64,000 nt of DNA, taken from assembly GCA_014647715.1 (NCBI GenBank), contig BMPS01000010.1, positions 1 to 64,000 on the forward strand, written 5' to 3'. Numbering within the stretch: the first letter of the stretch is position 1; every line of letters begins with the position of its first letter. The stretch is from Streptomyces cinereus (GTDB lineage Bacteria > Pseudomonadota > Gammaproteobacteria > Pseudomonadales > Moraxellaceae). Under the pieces are notes generated by a model. The model was not told the origin of the DNA. It saw only the letters and a program-made list of their open reading frames with translations, and made no database searches. This document shows positions 54,234 to 61,988 of the stretch, piece by piece. The position numbers and the translations under genes are program-made.

Positions 54234-54908
54234 ATGCGTCATAAATATCCCTCTAAAAAATCCAACAAACCGTTAAGTCCATCAGGCTCATTAAATGCTA
54301 AAAAATTAGCCTTGCTAGCCTTTTTGACCTCAACTAGCATGATTATGCTGGTTCATCCTGCTTACGCCGAATTAATCATTCAAAACAATCCAGTCAATGC
54401 TCAAACACCAGTTACGACTATCAACGAATTGCAAACCCAGCCCACTGATGCATCGCTTGACAAGCTTATCAAAGTGCTACATATCGATAAAATGATTGAT
54501 GAAATGCTTGCCCAACGTCAGCAAGCTGCCAATATGATGAAAGGGCTACCCCAAGAATTGCATACAGATGAAAACGCGGGCATTTTTAGCCGCCATGCGC
54601 AAAAACAACTTAAAAATATCTTTGTCAAATATAGCACCGTCTTGGGACAGCAATTAGACCAACCCATCTCTAAACAGCAACTGCAACAAGCTTATCAAGC
54701 AATTGCCAAAAAAACCTATACCCAAGCTGAGGTCGATGCTCTCAACCAATTTTATGAGACCTCAATGGGACAACGCATTTTGAGTAAACAATCGCAAGTT
54801 TCCAGTGAGTTTGTGCAGGTGATGATGCCGACCCTGATAGGTGACACAACCCAATTAGAAAAAGCGATGCCAAGCTTGCAAAAAGATATCGAAAAAATCT
54901 TTAAATAA
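54234..54908 (+). CDS. DUF2059-containing exported protein
   Basis: The 224-residue protein has a basic N-terminus, a hydrophobic signal (LALLAFLTSTSMIMLVHPAYA) and a helical C-terminal DUF2059 domain (about 75-220) with the family pattern ADVDALNQFYETSMGQRIL-like sequence (residues read AEVDALNQFYETSMGQ) and KQLKNIF. Function of the family is unknown. It starts eight bases after the thioesterase gene, so both are probably on one transcript, preceding the tRNA promoter. Confidence 0.75.
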   Translation: MRHKYPSKKSNKPLSPSGSLNAKKLALLAFLTSTSMIMLVHPAYAELIIQNNPVNAQTPVTTINELQTQPTDASLDKLIKVLHIDKMIDEMLAQRQQAANMMKGLPQELHTDENAGIFSRHAQKQLKNIFVKYSTVLGQQLDQPISKQQLQQAYQAIAKKTYTQAEVDALNQFYETSMGQRILSKQSQVSSEFVQVMMPTLIGDTTQLEKAMPSLQKDIEKIFK

Positions 54909-54912
54909 CTAG

Positions 54913-54940
54913 TTGACAATCCATGACAAGTCTATATAAT
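54913..54940 (+). promoter_or_regulatory. Promoter of the tRNA-Val/tRNA-Asp operon
   Basis: TTGACA (54913-54918) and TATAAT (54935-54940) are both perfect consensus, with 16 bases between them. A GC-rich ACGCG discriminator follows, typical of stringently controlled tRNA promoters. Confidence 0.85.
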
Positions 54941-54995
54941 ACGCGTCACTTCGATGATATTGAAGCAACTTGATTGGCTTATAGATTGCCTGTCA

Positions 54996-55071
54996 GGGTC
55001 GTTAGCTCAGTTGGTAGAGCGTCTGCCTTACACGCAGAATGTCGGCGGTTCGAATCCGTCACGACCCACCA
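54996..55071 (+). tRNA. tRNA-Val (UAC)
   Basis: A 76-base cloverleaf with acceptor GGGTCGT/ACGACCC, encoded CCA, T-loop TTCGAAT and anticodon TAC. Confidence 0.97.
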
Positions 55072-55098
55072 ACCTATATCATCGTTATCAGCTACCGT

Positions 55099-55175
55099 GC
55101 AGTGGTAGTTCAGTTGGTTAGAATACCGGCCTGTCACGCCGGGGGTCGCGGGTTCGAGTCCCGTCCGCTGCGCCA
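55099..55175 (+). tRNA. tRNA-Asp (GUC)
   Basis: A 77-base cloverleaf with acceptor GCAGTGG/CCGCTGC (one T-G pair), encoded CCA and anticodon GTC. It lies 27 bases after tRNA-Val and shares its promoter. Confidence 0.97.
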
Positions 55176-55219
55176 CTTATTTTAGTGGATTTAAAAACGA
55201 AATTTTTAAAGTTTTATGC

Positions 55220-55251
55220 CTCAAATCTCCCCTGATTTGAGGTTTTTTTTG
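55220..55251 (+). terminator. Terminator of the tRNA-Val/Asp operon
   Basis: A CCTCAAATC/GATTTGAGG stem with a six-base loop is followed by eight T residues. Confidence 0.92.
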
Positions 55252-55388
55252 GCTTAAATTTTATACCAAGTTATTGATTTTAAAAAATATATTATTTTCT
55301 ACATTTTTCTCTTGATGTGATTAGGAAAATTGATTTTGGTTGTAAAGTTGAAAAGATATCTATTTTTAATATTTAAGTAAAACTAACA

Positions 55389-55460
55389 TGACCAAATGCT
55401 TGTGACCAAAACGTGACCATTTTGTGACCAAAAATTTTGGCTGACGACCTACAAGGTCAC
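55389..55460 (+). repeat. GTGACCA direct repeats with an inverted half-copy
   Basis: GTGACCA occurs at 55402, 55413 and 55424, exactly 11 bases apart, and ATGACCA at 55388; an inverted GGTCAC lies at 55455-55460. Spacing close to one helical turn is compatible with cooperative protein binding. Confidence 0.6.
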
Positions 55461-55539
55461 AAGCCGTTGTGAAAACACAAGAAGCCTAGCGAAAATCAAA
55501 AAATTAGCCACAACGACTAAATGCTTTGATGGAGTATTG

Positions 55540-56244
55540 TCAACTATTCTGGGAGGCGTGCATATACTTGAACAGCCGTCTTAAGTCATTGGTTTCCCCA
55601 AATAATACTAAAACCGTATCAGGTTCAATGACAAAACCTGGATGTACAATGCCATCAATTTTGGATTTAGTTTGATTTCGACCAAAACCAAATTGGTTTT
55701 GGTGAAATGAAATGGTGGTTAACAGCATCACATTAAATTGATTGATTAAATCAAGCGCATGAACTGTTTTACCGTAAAATGTAGGCGGTGTCTGTATTTG
55801 AACAATACTGTAATCGTTATCGAGCTCAAATGAGTCAATTAAGCCATTTAAGGAGAGTTTCTTTGCCCAGTGGGTTGCCGCCTCGTTTTCAGGTTGGATG
55901 ATATCATCAACCCCCAATGCTTGTAGCACTTTTTCATGCAGTGGGTTAATGGCTCGGCTAATGATGTATTTGGCATTAAGATTTTTGAATAGCGCAGTGA
56001 CCATCACGTTTTGCCCTTGGTCTTCGCCAATGGTAATGAGCACCACATCTGTCTGGGCGATGGGTAATCCCGAGACGGCGTTTTCACTGGTAGAATCGAT
56101 ACAAATCGTGTGCGAAATGGATTCTTTGTAGCGCTCAACTTTATCCATGTCGATATCAATACCAATGACCTCATGCCCTTGACTGGTGAGTTTGGTGGCA
56201 AGTGATGAGCCAAAATTGCCTAGACCGACGATGATGTATTTCAT
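55540..56244 (-). CDS. TrkA-type potassium uptake regulatory subunit
   Basis: This is a cytosolic RCK-domain protein that gates Trk/Ktr potassium channels-like transporters. The 234-residue protein has an N-terminal Rossmann domain with the nucleotide motif GLGNFGSSLA and acidic GIDIDMDK, and a C-terminal TrkA-C region (about 150-225). With a single RCK unit it resembles KtrA more than the double-unit E. coli TrkA. AAGG lies before the ATG, 23 bases after the TrkH-family gene, so they form an operon. Confidence 0.88.
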   Translation of the reverse strand: MKYIIVGLGNFGSSLATKLTSQGHEVIGIDIDMDKVERYKESISHTICIDSTSENAVSGLPIAQTDVVLITIGEDQGQNVMVTALFKNLNAKYIISRAINPLHEKVLQALGVDDIIQPENEAATHWAKKLSLNGLIDSFELDNDYSIVQIQTPPTFYGKTVHALDLINQFNVMLLTTISFHQNQFGFGRNQTKSKIDGIVHPGFVIEPDTVLVLFGETNDLRRLFKYMHASQNS

Positions 56245-56267
56245 ATCTATACCTTATCAATTTATCT

Positions 56268-58064
56268 TTAGGTGATAATAATCTCTTCGCTAGGATAGCG
56301 ATAGCTTTGATGCCTTGGGCGATTTAATAACCCAATTAAGATGGTCAACGCCCCAACCCGTCCACAAAACATCAGCCCAATCAGGACAGATTTGCTAAAC
56401 GCACTTAAATGCGGGGTGATACCTAAGCTTAACCCTGTGGTGGTGTAAGCAGAAACACTTTCAAATAACACTTCTGTCATACTCATATTGGGCTCTGCCC
56501 AGCGTATTAACGTACAACCAAACGCAATGATAATTACTGATAAACATATAATCGCAAATGCCCGCTTCACTGAGATATCCGCAATTTCACGACGAAATAC
56601 TTCGATACGAGAATAGCCGCGTGCCAGTGACACAATATTGAGCACAGCGACCGCAAAGGTCGTGGTTTTGATACCACCGCCTGTAGAGTTTGGGGATGCC
56701 CCGACCCACATCAATGCAATGGTAAGCATCACGGTCGGTGGCGCTAGCTGTGCCATGTCTACCACGTTAATTCCTGATGAGCGCGGTGAAGCTGCCACAA
56801 AAAAACCTGTCACAAGTTTGCCTACGACACTGGTATGCTCAGTTAAAGTACCTTGCCACTCAAATACAAGCACACTGACAAAGGCAAGCACTAGCAAGGA
56901 CACGGTCGTTACTAGACTAATGCGACTATTGATACTCAGTAACCACGGCTTGGCACCATATCGTGAGCGGTTAGGAAACAACAGGCGCATCACCTGATGG
57001 CGCAAATATTCCACGACATTGGCAACTATCGCAAACCCCAACCCCCCAAACAAAAACGTCACCGCCACAACCATTTGTAACGGATAATTAAAGCGCACTT
57101 GTAACTCATATAAGCTATCACTCATCGTTGAAAAACCGGCATTACAAAATGCAGAGATGGCATGAAACACCGAAAAAAAGATGCGACGATGGATACTCAT
57201 AGGGACATCAAGCATACTGAGATAAATCGCTATGGCTGCCACGAACTCCACCGCAAACGTGACCGCAAAAATTACTTTGAGCGTCTTTAGCACATCACTC
57301 ATACGATTGGCTGAGGTCACATGCCCAAGCTGTAGCTGTGTCTGATAACTGATGCGTCCTCGAAAAAAATAGCTAAAATAGGTAGCAAAAGTCAAAATCC
57401 CTAAGCCGCCCAATTGAAACAAACACATGATAATGATTTGACCCAATGGGGTAAAAAAAGCGCCTGTATCTTTTACCGCCAGACCTGTAATACACACCGC
57501 ACTCGTGGCAGTAAATAAAGCATCGACAAACGCAATATGACCATACGTGGCATTTGGCATCATCAGCAAAAACGTGCCGAGCAAAATAAGCAATAGAAAA
57601 CTTAAAATAAACAACTGGGCAGGATGCGCAACGACTATCTTAAAGCTAAACTCCATCACCAATAACTGACGAATAAAAGAAACCAATAACGCAATTTTTA
57701 TCAGCGATTTTTCAAACAAGAATTTGTATAAAAAAGAACTGTTATCGGCAAAAAAATGTGTCACCAATAACGCAATGACTAATAAAGCAATGGACAAATC
57801 AAACGTGAGCACAAGCTTTGAGCGTATACCTTTTTGCACATATTGACTCAATAACTCAATAAAATTAAGCCCAAGCACGATTAAATAAAACGTTGAAGCC
57901 GCGCCATGCAACCAAACTTTAAAATCAAACCCTGTCTCAATAATGGCAAGCAATACAGCGAATAAACTGCTATAAAATACCAGTTTATTAAGCACACCCG
58001 ATGGCTTGTCATGCATTGAGTCCAGCGCATTTTTTTTATTTTTTTTCAATATAAAATCAAACAT
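56268..58064 (-). CDS. TrkH/KtrB-family potassium transporter
   Basis: This is the membrane pore-forming subunit of a potassium uptake system. The 598-residue protein has many hydrophobic segments and four selectivity-loop regions of the TrkH fold, including ATSAVCITGLAV, AFCNAGFSTM, GASPNSTGGGIKTTTFAV and SAYTTTGLSLG. Compared with KtrB (about 450 residues) it has an extra hydrophobic N-terminal segment (about 25-150). The ATG at 58064 (MFDFILKK) is preferred; the frame extends 18 codons to a TTG. Confidence 0.88.
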   Translation of the reverse strand: MFDFILKKNKKNALDSMHDKPSGVLNKLVFYSSLFAVLLAIIETGFDFKVWLHGAASTFYLIVLGLNFIELLSQYVQKGIRSKLVLTFDLSIALLVIALLVTHFFADNSSFLYKFLFEKSLIKIALLVSFIRQLLVMEFSFKIVVAHPAQLFILSFLLLILLGTFLLMMPNATYGHIAFVDALFTATSAVCITGLAVKDTGAFFTPLGQIIIMCLFQLGGLGILTFATYFSYFFRGRISYQTQLQLGHVTSANRMSDVLKTLKVIFAVTFAVEFVAAIAIYLSMLDVPMSIHRRIFFSVFHAISAFCNAGFSTMSDSLYELQVRFNYPLQMVVAVTFLFGGLGFAIVANVVEYLRHQVMRLLFPNRSRYGAKPWLLSINSRISLVTTVSLLVLAFVSVLVFEWQGTLTEHTSVVGKLVTGFFVAASPRSSGINVVDMAQLAPPTVMLTIALMWVGASPNSTGGGIKTTTFAVAVLNIVSLARGYSRIEVFRREIADISVKRAFAIICLSVIIIAFGCTLIRWAEPNMSMTEVLFESVSAYTTTGLSLGITPHLSAFSKSVLIGLMFCGRVGALTILIGLLNRPRHQSYRYPSEEIIIT

Positions 58065-58202
58065 CGTAAAGTTGACTTCCGTTTTGCCCAAGCATAGTTG
58101 TTGTACTTTATACCGCAATTATGCGTTTGAGAAAACTAGATTGAACAATGATTTAAAAAAAGCAGCGATGATTTGACAAAATTACGTTGTTTTTGAGGCA
58201 GG

Positions 58203-60073
58203 CTAAAACACCAAGGTTACCGTTAAGCCTTGGGTGGTGGTAGTGGTTTGGGCGTCATTCTCAACCAGTTGCGTAGGACTCAGATAAATATCGATATTGG
58301 CTTGTTGGCAGATTTGATAAACAATCGATAAACCCAAGCCGGTACCGCCAATCACCGTCAAACCTGAATGGGCGCTAGTGTCTTTGGAGGAAAAAGATTT
58401 TTTGGCAGTATCACTATGGGTTTGTGTGCTACTAGTTTGTCCTTGTGCTAGTGACGCGCTCGACGGATTTTGATTGACGCGGTAAAAGGGTTGAAAGACG
58501 TCTTGATAATGGGCTGCATCAATGCCAATGCCGGTATCGGCAACTTGGACGATGAGTCGTTTTGCGCGATGATTGAGTGCGTTGCTAGCGTTGTTCACCA
58601 ACACAGGGGTCGGGGTCAATGCGTTGGCTAAGTTGGCATAGATGTCTTGGGTGGTATAGGTAGCATGGGTCGAATCGGTGCTGCTTGACGTTTGTGTTAA
58701 ATCTTCGATAGTCATCTGGTCAATGACAACCGCGATAGTGCCTGTGGTTGGGGTGTATAAAATGGCATTTTGCAGTAGGTTTTTGAGGAGGATAAACAAG
58801 GCAGTTTCATCTACACTGACCTGCGTCGCGGACCCCCCAGCGCGGCGAGATGGTTGTCAACTGACAGGGTTTGGTCTTTGCTATCGGCAATCGGCAATAG
58901 CAGTTTGATGGCTTCTCGTAGCACTGCGATTAAATCGGTGGGTGTATTGGTACGCTCGGTCAGCTGTGATTGCTGGGCGTCCATACGGGCAAGGGTGAGT
59001 AGCTGTTCCACCAAATGTTGATTGTGTTCCACTCTGACAGCGAGTTTATGAATGTTTTGTTTGAATTTGGCTTGCCTTGCAGGGTCGCTATACATCGCCG
59101 CATCTTGACTGTATTTTTGCAGTTGTTGCACTTGCAGCGAGATTGCGGTCAATGGCGAGCGTAGCTCATGTGCTGCATCCGCGATAAAGCGATTTTGGTT
59201 TTGGATATGCGTGTCAACCCGTTGTAACAACGCATTGATTTCAATGACCAAGGGCATGAGCTCGCTGGGCAGAATCGAGCGATGTTGGCTGTCAGTGGGC
59301 AGCTCGATCAAGCTGAGATCTTGACCGTGACGTTTTGCCATTTGCCGAGCTAATAACTGAATCGGACGCAATACGCGCTTTAATACCCAAGGCAATAGTG
59401 CAAGCAGCATTAGGGTCGTTAGTAAAATTGGGATAATGGATTGCCAAGCCGATTTTAGGGCAATTTTTTTCTGCCATTCGACAGGTTGACGCACAAAAAT
59501 CACTCGCCTTGGGGTGTCTTTACGAAAGACTTTCCAGATTTCACCATCGAGGGTTAATTCACTAAAACCGATAGGGGTGTTAATCAATTGCGGGTGAGCC
59601 ATTGGTTCAATAAAATTGGTGTCAATTTTGCCAAAGCGGGCCGGGAAGATATCAACTTGCACACCGTCTTTAACGCCTTGATACTGTAGTACGCTGCTTT
59701 CATCATTGGGTGAGGAAACAGTAGTCGGCGTGCTACTGCTAGGGGCAGAAGCTATCATAGCTGGTATGGGTGGTCTAGGCGGTGGTAAGTCATGCGGTAA
59801 AAGATTATTATCTAGGTTTCGCCTATTGGGAATTAGTTCATGCGGGGGTGGTCGCACCGTTGAGCGCGAGCCGACCAGCTCAGCAAGATAGCTAAGATTG
59901 GTTTCTTGTGAGGTATTAAACTCTTGATAGGTATAGCAAAACACCGCAATTTGTACCAAAATGCCAATCGATAATAACGTGCCAAGTATCCAAACCAGCA
60001 ACTGTTTTTGCAGTGATTTTTGCAACGATTTTTGCAAGGGCAGGGCGGTTTTTGTAGGGGTAGTCATGGTCAT
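58203..60073 (-). pseudogene. QseC-like sensor histidine kinase, frameshifted
   Basis: A single kinase is split into two frames. The N-terminal part (58811-60073) has a membrane helix (about 26-48), a Pro/Ser-rich periplasmic region, a second membrane helix (about 210-230), a HAMP-like segment and the phosphoacceptor FIADAAHELRSPLTAI with H302. It runs out of frame after LAALGG and stops. The second frame (58203 up to about 58800) continues with ALFILLKNLLQNAILYTP (N-box), VADTGIGID and GGTGLGLSIVYQIC. Inserting one base into the G6 run of the coding strand (58833-58838) restores LAALGGSATQVSVDETAL and joins them. Its partner regulator is 62 bases upstream. The ATPase domain also holds low-complexity insertions rich in Ser/Thr. 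Broken gene, phase-variable gene and sequence error are all possible. Confidence 0.85.
58833..58838 (-). repeat. G6 homopolymer at the kinase frameshift
   Basis: A run of six C residues on the plus strand (six G on the coding strand) sits exactly where the frame is lost. A seventh G would restore the full-length kinase. Confidence 0.8.
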
Positions 60074-60135
60074 TGTCGCGGCTATTTGGCGGTCATTGTC
60101 TGGATGTTTTTTGAGGCCTTTTTTTATCGCGTTTG

Positions 60136-60804
60136 TTAGTCTTGGGCTTCGGCACTGATATACCAGCCTAAACCACGGATGTTTTTAATGCGTTTTTGAC
60201 CAATTTTTTTGCGCAGTCCATAGATTAAAAATTCAATAGCATTGCTCTCTATCCCCGCCTCCCAATTGTAGATAGAATTTTCTAATTCACTTTTTGAAAA
60301 CACTTTATCGGGCGCGGTCATAAAAGTGGTGAGTAGCATGTATTCTTTGGCGGTAATATCGATTTCTATGCCGTCACGTTTGAGGCGTTTGGCATTGATA
60401 TCAAGGATTAAGTCACCGACCTGTAGGGTGTTTTGGCTATTGCCCTGCGAGCGGCGCACCAACACGCGCATACGAGCGAGTAATTCACTCATCGCAAACG
60501 GCTTAGTTATATAGTCATCTGCCCCAGCATCCAGCCCTTTCACGCGGTCTTTGATTTGGTCTCGGGCGGTCAGCACCAGTACAGGCGTATCGATTTTGGC
60601 ACTGCGAAGCGTCTGTAGCACGCTCATGCCGTCAATTTCTGGTAAGCCCAAATCTAGTAAAATCACGTCATACGATTCGACTTTGAGGGTCAAAATCGCT
60701 TCTCGCCCATCTTTTGCCCAATCTAGCGCATACGCTTCTTCTTCTAGACTATCAATCAGACTGTCGGCAATGAATACGTCATCTTCGACGAGTAATACTC
60801 TCAT
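60136..60804 (-). CDS. OmpR-family response regulator (QseB-like)
   Basis: The 222-residue regulator has a receiver domain with acidic pair D8/D9, phosphoacceptor D51 and lysine in DYITKPFAMSEL, and a winged-helix OmpR-type DNA-binding domain (about 125-220) ending KNIRGLGWY. It resembles QseB and PmrA regulators. The ATG at 60804 has AAGG seven bases upstream; an earlier start six codons before is less likely. It is followed by the frameshifted kinase, its likely partner. A terminator and a PepSY gene lie upstream. Confidence 0.9.
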   Translation of the reverse strand: MRVLLVEDDVFIADSLIDSLEEEAYALDWAKDGREAILTLKVESYDVILLDLGLPEIDGMSVLQTLRSAKIDTPVLVLTARDQIKDRVKGLDAGADDYITKPFAMSELLARMRVLVRRSQGNSQNTLQVGDLILDINAKRLKRDGIEIDITAKEYMLLTTFMTAPDKVFSKSELENSIYNWEAGIESNAIEFLIYGLRKKIGQKRIKNIRGLGWYISAEAQD

Positions 60805-60851
60805 TGGGTTACCTTTATACACGAATACTGTTCAATAAATAGACTATAACA

Positions 60852-60881
60852 CAAAAAACCGCCATTCTAAGAATGACGGTG
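60852..60881 (-). terminator. Terminator of the PepSY gene
   Basis: On the minus strand ACCGTCATTC and GAATGGCGGT pair (one G-T mismatch pair) around a three-base loop, followed by T residues. Confidence 0.8.
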
Positions 60882-60915
60882 TTGCTTATAGGCAAGGTTG
60901 CCATTTGGCACTCAA

Positions 60916-61767
60916 TTATGGCTGAGTAGGCGCACGACGTTTGAAGTCGTTAAATGATTTGACATCGCTCACAGCACCTGTTTGGGCATCAACTTTGACA
61001 TGATAGACTTCTTGGCCTTTCACCACCTCAATTTGATAGCTTGGGGTTCTAGGTGGTTGATTTTGGGCAGGGTTTGGTGCAGGTGGCATGCCTGTATTGC
61101 CCATTTGTGGGTTTCTGTTAGGGCGGCGGTGACCGTCACGAGAACCATGACCCATTTTACCCCTTTTATCCGCACCCAAATGGGCGCCAATGGCTTCACC
61201 ACCCACTTGGTTCGCTGCCAATTGCATGGCGCGCTCTAGGCTGATATTGATGGCAGGTGGTTGATTGTTGTTGGGGTTATTAGTTTGTTGCGGACGCGCT
61301 GGGCGTGATGGCCGTGATGGCATAGTTGCTTGGGTCACTTGACCATTAGAGGTATTGACGATATATAGCTGTGGCTGACCATTCGCACTAAGGGTCATGA
61401 CCCGGTAGCCGACAATGTTGTCATCGGCGTTGTTGCCGCTACGGGCAGGATTTGGGTTGGGTCGGTTGCTACTGTCATGATAGTGTACGCCAACAATGCG
61501 AGTGTTCGCGGTTTGTTTTTGTACCAAGGCGACCGCTTGAGAGGCACTGATGCTGGCATTGGCGGCTGCTTGGGCGTTGGCCTGCATGGCTTGTAAGCGT
61601 TGCTCAAAGTGCTTGGTATTGGCGGGGTGGCGTTTTTGCATGTTTTGCGCTTGTGGTGCCGCTGAGGTACTAGCACAGGCGGTGACTGTCGCACCTGTAA
61701 CAACACTAAGCAAGGCTACACTAAGCCCAGTGGCTAAAAATGAGGGGTTAAATTTTGCTAAGTTCAT
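60916..61767 (-). CDS. Exported PepSY-domain protein
   Basis: The 283-residue precursor has a signal sequence (about 1-35) with a possible lipobox ending TVTAC, followed by an Ala/Gln-rich helix. Two PepSY domains are recognisable: about 75-150 (ASQAVALVQKQTANTRIVGV and LYIVNTSNGQVTQ) and about 175-275 (ISLERAMQLAANQVGGEAIG and YHVKVDAQTGAVSDVKSF), separated by Pro/Asn/Arg-rich linkers. PepSY domains are often regulators of envelope proteases or sensors. AGGA lies six bases before the ATG; the frame extends 20 codons further. It precedes the two-component genes but is cut off by a terminator. Confidence 0.82.
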   Translation of the reverse strand: MNLAKFNPSFLATGLSVALLSVVTGATVTACASTSAAPQAQNMQKRHPANTKHFEQRLQAMQANAQAAANASISASQAVALVQKQTANTRIVGVHYHDSSNRPNPNPARSGNNADDNIVGYRVMTLSANGQPQLYIVNTSNGQVTQATMPSRPSRPARPQQTNNPNNNQPPAINISLERAMQLAANQVGGEAIGAHLGADKRGKMGHGSRDGHRRPNRNPQMGNTGMPPAPNPAQNQPPRTPSYQIEVVKGQEVYHVKVDAQTGAVSDVKSFNDFKRRAPTQP

Positions 61768-61988
61768 AGGTTTTCCTGCGGTTGTTAATATAGTTGTTGA
61801 TAACCCTTGATTGGATAATACTATCATACAGAAATTAAGACAGCAGAGACTTAGCGATAACGCAGAATCGGGCTAGGTAGGTTATAGCAATCGGATTAAA
61901 CAATTTGCTTTGCATAAACGCCCACAGCAATGTTCAAAAATGTTTTTATCAATTTTTTTGCCTGTCAAATCAAACCTGACCCCACAGG

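Larger units (their letters stand above)
55176..55539 (+). other. Intergenic region downstream of tRNA-Asp
   Basis: About 365 bases. It holds the operon terminator (55220-55251) and a cluster of GTGACCA repeats (about 55389-55460). No ORF with a ribosome site and no integrase gene is present. Confidence 0.5.

Noticed and set aside
55176-55539. Prophage or island attachment site at tRNA-Asp
   Set aside because: No integrase and no direct repeat of the tRNA 3' end were found nearby; only the GTGACCA cluster hints at it.
58203-58799. Separate 198-residue ATPase-only protein
   Set aside because: It begins mid-domain with an N-box and lacks HisKA; joined to the upstream frame by a one-base change it completes one kinase, so it is not treated as an independent gene.
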